From NCBI RefSeq assembly GCF_013407855.1, contig NZ_JACBZH010000001.1, positions 5,456,001-5,520,000 on the forward strand: a stretch of 64,000 bases of DNA, read 5' to 3'. A program made the position numbers and the translations under genes. Source of the stretch: Actinopolymorpha rutila (GTDB lineage: Bacteria; Actinomycetota; Actinomycetes; Propionibacteriales; Actinopolymorphaceae). Below, in pieces: positions 61,786 to 64,000 of the stretch (position 1 is its first letter; each line of letters opens with the position of its first letter). The notes under the pieces were generated by a model. The model made no database searches and had not been told where the DNA came from. It saw only the letters and a program-made list of their open reading frames with translations.

Positions 61786-62673
61786 TCACGACGGACGCGG
61801 AAGCCTGCGGTGGAGAAGACTGAGCGCGTCCGCCACCGCGGTCGCCCCTTCGGCCGGGGTGTGGGTGAGCAGTCGTTGCCCGTTGCTGTCGGGCAGATGC
61901 AGGACCTCGTAGTGGAGGTCGAGGTCACCGACCTCGGGATGGTGGAGACGCTTCGTGCCGCTGGAGCACAGGCGTACGTCATGCTTGGCCCACAGGCGCG
62001 CGAACTCCGGGCTGTTGATGGACAGGTCACCGATGAGCTCGGCAAGCAACCGGTCGTCGGGATGCTGGGCCGCGGTATAACGCAGGGACGCAACGGCGAG
62101 GGCAGCCTCCTCGTCCCAGTTGCGGTACAGCTCGCGGATGTGCGGATCGAGAAACAGCAGGCGCATCTGGTTCGGACGCGTCTCGGGCCGCTCGGGCGCA
62201 GACGGGTCGAGATGACCGGCGAGCAGCGTGTGGCCGAGGGGGTTCCAGGCGAGGACGTCGTTGCGCCGGCCGAGCAGGAGCACGGGGACACTCGACATGG
62301 ACGCGACCAGGGCGAGCGCTCCGGCGGTCGGCGTCTCCGTCCGGGCTCCCCTAGGCCGCTTGGTCGCGACGGGACGGGCGAGCGTGTGGAGGTGGGCGCG
62401 CTCGGCGTCGTCGAGGTTCAGCGCCCGGGCGAGCGCCTCGATGATCGCGTCGCTGGCGTTGGTCGACTGCCCCTGCTCCAGCCGGGTGTAGTAGTTGACG
62501 GAGATGCCGGCGAGCTGGGCCAGCTCCTCCCGGCGCAGACCCGGGACGCGGCGCGTGCCCCACGTGGTGATCCCGGCGTCCTCGGGGCTCAGCGCGGCCC
62601 GACGGGTGCGCAGGAAGTCGCCGAGTTCGTTGGGCTTGCGCACGCGCTGCAGGTCTGCTGGCATGCCCTCCAT
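61786..62673 (-). CDS. XRE-family transcriptional regulator with MmyB-like ligand domain
   Basis: A 295-residue regulator. An N-terminal helix-turn-helix (LAQLAGISVNYYTRLEQG, ~50-67) sits in an HTH_31/XRE domain. A MmyB-like PAS-type C-terminal domain (~105-280) follows, with the usual WNPLGHTLL, LLFLDPHIRELYRNW and FARLWAKHDV segments. Such proteins bind a small ligand and control an adjacent exporter or dehydrogenase gene. The start is ATG 62673 or 62664. It is divergent from the MFS gene over a 93-base gap with a GGTACC palindrome, most likely repressing it. Confidence 0.88.
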   Translation of the reverse strand: MEGMPADLQRVRKPNELGDFLRTRRAALSPEDAGITTWGTRRVPGLRREELAQLAGISVNYYTRLEQGQSTNASDAIIEALARALNLDDAERAHLHTLARPVATKRPRGARTETPTAGALALVASMSSVPVLLLGRRNDVLAWNPLGHTLLAGHLDPSAPERPETRPNQMRLLFLDPHIRELYRNWDEEAALAVASLRYTAAQHPDDRLLAELIGDLSINSPEFARLWAKHDVRLCSSGTKRLHHPEVGDLDLHYEVLHLPDSNGQRLLTHTPAEGATAVADALSLLHRRLPRPS

Positions 62674-62766
62674 TGTGCCCGGGCTCCCGGCGTCGTGGGT
62701 GCCCCTGTCAGTGGTACCAAGCGGCGGGTGCTGGCTGGCACGAGCCGTCGGCCCGAAGGTCACACC

Positions 62767-64000
62767 ATGACCTTCGACTCCTCGACCGCCACCGTCCCCG
62801 TCGGCACCGGGCAGGGCGGTCCTCCCGTGGCCCGCCCGCGCGACCGGATCGCGTTGTTCGTACTCCTCACCGCGAGCTTCACCCTCGCCGTGGACTTCTC
62901 GATCCTGAACGTCGCCCTGCCGCGCATCGGCACCGACGTGGGCTTCCACCTGTCCGACCTGCAGTGGATCTCCACCGCCTTCGCCGTGTGCGCGGCCGGG
63001 TTCACGTTGTTCTTCGGCCGATGCGCCGACCTGTTCGGCCGCCGGCGCCAGTTCCTGGCAGGGATCGCCCTGCTGGGTGCGGCCTCGTTGGTGGGCGGTC
63101 TGGCCGACGAGCCGTGGCTACTCCTGCTCGCCCGCGTCGCACAGGGACTGGCCACCGCGGCGGTGACCCCGGCCGCCCTGTCGTTGCTGACCACGTCGTT
63201 CCCCGAGGGGCCGATGCGCGACCGGGCGCTCGGCCTCAACGGCGCGCTGATGGCGGCCGGCTTCACCACCGGCGCGATCCTCGGTGGCCTGCTGACCGAC
63301 CTGATCAACTGGCGGTGGGCGTTCTTCGTCAACGTGATCGTCGCCGTCCTGGTGCTCGCCGTCGGGCCGACGGTGCTGCGGGAGAGCCGTGCCGTCGACC
63401 GTCCCCGTCTCGACGCCCCGGGAGCGGTGACGGTCACGCTCGCACTGGTCGCCGGCGTGTACGGACTGACCCAGGCCGGCGAGCGTTCCTGGGGCGACCC
63501 GCGGTGCTGGGCGTCCCTGGTGATGGCCGCGGCGCTGATCGTCGCGTTCGTGATCATCGAGCGCGTCGTCGCCCAGCCGCTGGTACCTCTCGGCGTTCTC
63601 GCCCGGCGCACGATCGGCTGGGGGAACCTGGCCGGCGTACTCGCGTTCGCGACCGAGACCTCGGTGGTGTTCCTGCTGACGTTGTACCTGCAGAAGGTAC
63701 GCGGCTACACGCCCCTTCAGGCCGGCCTCGCGTTCGCCGTCCTGGGCGTCGGGACGATCGTCGGCGGCCTGGTCGCGCCGCGCGTCATCGGCCGGGTCGG
63801 CGGGAAACGGGCCATCGTCACCGCGTTCGCCGTCCAGGCCGCGGCCACCATTCCGCTGGTCTTCCTCGGTCAGTTCCCGGGCTGGCTGGCGGTACTGCTC
63901 GTCGCGACCTTTGCCGGTGGCGCGGCGAACCTGGTGGCGATCGTCGGGTTCATGGTGACCGCGACCGCCGGCCTTCCCGACGCCGAGCAGGGACTGGCCA
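62767..64000 (+). CDS. MFS transporter, DHA2-like drug:H+ antiporter (runs off the window)
   Basis: The frame from ATG 62767 is open to the window end with no stop (411 codons seen), so it is truncated. It reads as a polytopic membrane protein. The first helix contains FTLAVDFSILNVALP and the motif A-like loop reads FFGRCADLFGRRRQ. A motif-C-like GAILGGLLTD lies in helix 5, with RVAQGLATAAVTPAAL in helix 4, typical of the 14-helix DHA2 group that expels antibiotics and dyes. The ribosome site GAAGG lies upstream. It is divergent from the MmyB-like regulator, an established regulator/exporter arrangement in actinomycetes. Confidence 0.85.
   Translation, partial: MTFDSSTATVPVGTGQGGPPVARPRDRIALFVLLTASFTLAVDFSILNVALPRIGTDVGFHLSDLQWISTAFAVCAAGFTLFFGRCADLFGRRRQFLAGIALLGAASLVGGLADEPWLLLLARVAQGLATAAVTPAALSLLTTSFPEGPMRDRALGLNGALMAAGFTTGAILGGLLTDLINWRWAFFVNVIVAVLVLAVGPTVLRESRAVDRPRLDAPGAVTVTLALVAGVYGLTQAGERSWGDPRCWASLVMAAALIVAFVIIERVVAQPLVPLGVLARRTIGWGNLAGVLAFATETSVVFLLTLYLQKVRGYTPLQAGLAFAVLGVGTIVGGLVAPRVIGRVGGKRAIVTAFAVQAAATIPLVFLGQFPGWLAVLLVATFAGGAANLVAIVGFMVTATAGLPDAEQGLA

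Noticed and set aside
1..64000. tRNA, rRNA, transposase or integrase genes
   Set aside because: I looked for CCA-type tRNA ends, conserved rRNA stretches and DDE or tyrosine recombinase motifs and saw none.

Overview
The window is very GC-rich and gene-dense, with strongly GC-biased third codon positions. It carries many secreted glycan-active enzymes, Opp-type peptide/sugar importers, a DUF222/HNH protein and a DUF664 (mycothiol-type DinB) protein. Together these point to a soil- or plant-associated filamentous actinomycete. I cannot fix the genus from sequence alone; Actinopolymorpha/Kribbella-like Propionibacteriales or a streptomycete relative would all fit. I see no rRNA, tRNA, CRISPR array, integrase or insertion sequence.

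Layout. 1-5.7 kb: the end of a beta-propeller protein, then a leftward operon (phytanoyl-CoA-dioxygenase-like protein, NAD-dependent epimerase, galactonate dehydratase DgoD), and a small-molecule phosphotransferase coupled to a secreted GH84 hexosaminidase. 8.5-11.1 kb: an mraY paralogue outside any dcw cluster, preceded by an inverted repeat and a 15-bp-period repeat array, then a GH76 alpha-mannanase-like protein. 11.3-21.8 kb: the most striking region, a three-gene cassette (ABC ATPase, ABC permease with an extracytoplasmic C-terminal domain, exported YVTN-propeller/phosphoesterase) present twice in tandem. Each copy ends in the same type of perfect GC-rich hairpin, and parts of the copies are base-for-base identical. 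21.9-36.4 kb: mixed single genes (GH123/DUF4091 protein, acetyltransferases, VOC proteins, a nucleotidyltransferase, NodB deacetylase, DMT transporter, diacylglycerol-glycosyltransferase-like protein, APH(6)-like kinase, methyltransferase, VC0807-like membrane protein), plus two decayed gene relics near 25.2 kb. 36.6-38.4 kb: a class B penicillin-binding protein.

38.5-52.8 kb is a catabolic island. A leftward five-gene Opp-type ABC importer faces away from a rightward seven-gene operon: GH-like protein, GH39-like protein, amidohydrolase, DHDPS-family aldolase, SDR, PIG-L deacetylase and enolase-superfamily dehydratase. Nearly all junctions overlap by 4-14 bases. The logical reading is import of a glycan fragment, glycosidic cleavage, deacetylation, oxidation, dehydration and aldol cleavage. 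52.9-56.6 kb: a second leftward operon of two phytanoyl-CoA-dioxygenase-like genes and a TAT/lipoprotein-type solute-binding protein with a one-base frameshift. 56.7-64 kb: MmcQ/YjbR protein, phosphotransferase, DinB protein, DUF222/HNH endonuclease, methyltransferase, and a divergent XRE regulator/MFS exporter pair running off the end.

Functions are assigned by recognising motifs and family resemblance by eye; no database search was run. Start sites were chosen from Shine-Dalgarno sequences, ATGA overlaps and family length, and often differ from the longest possible frame.
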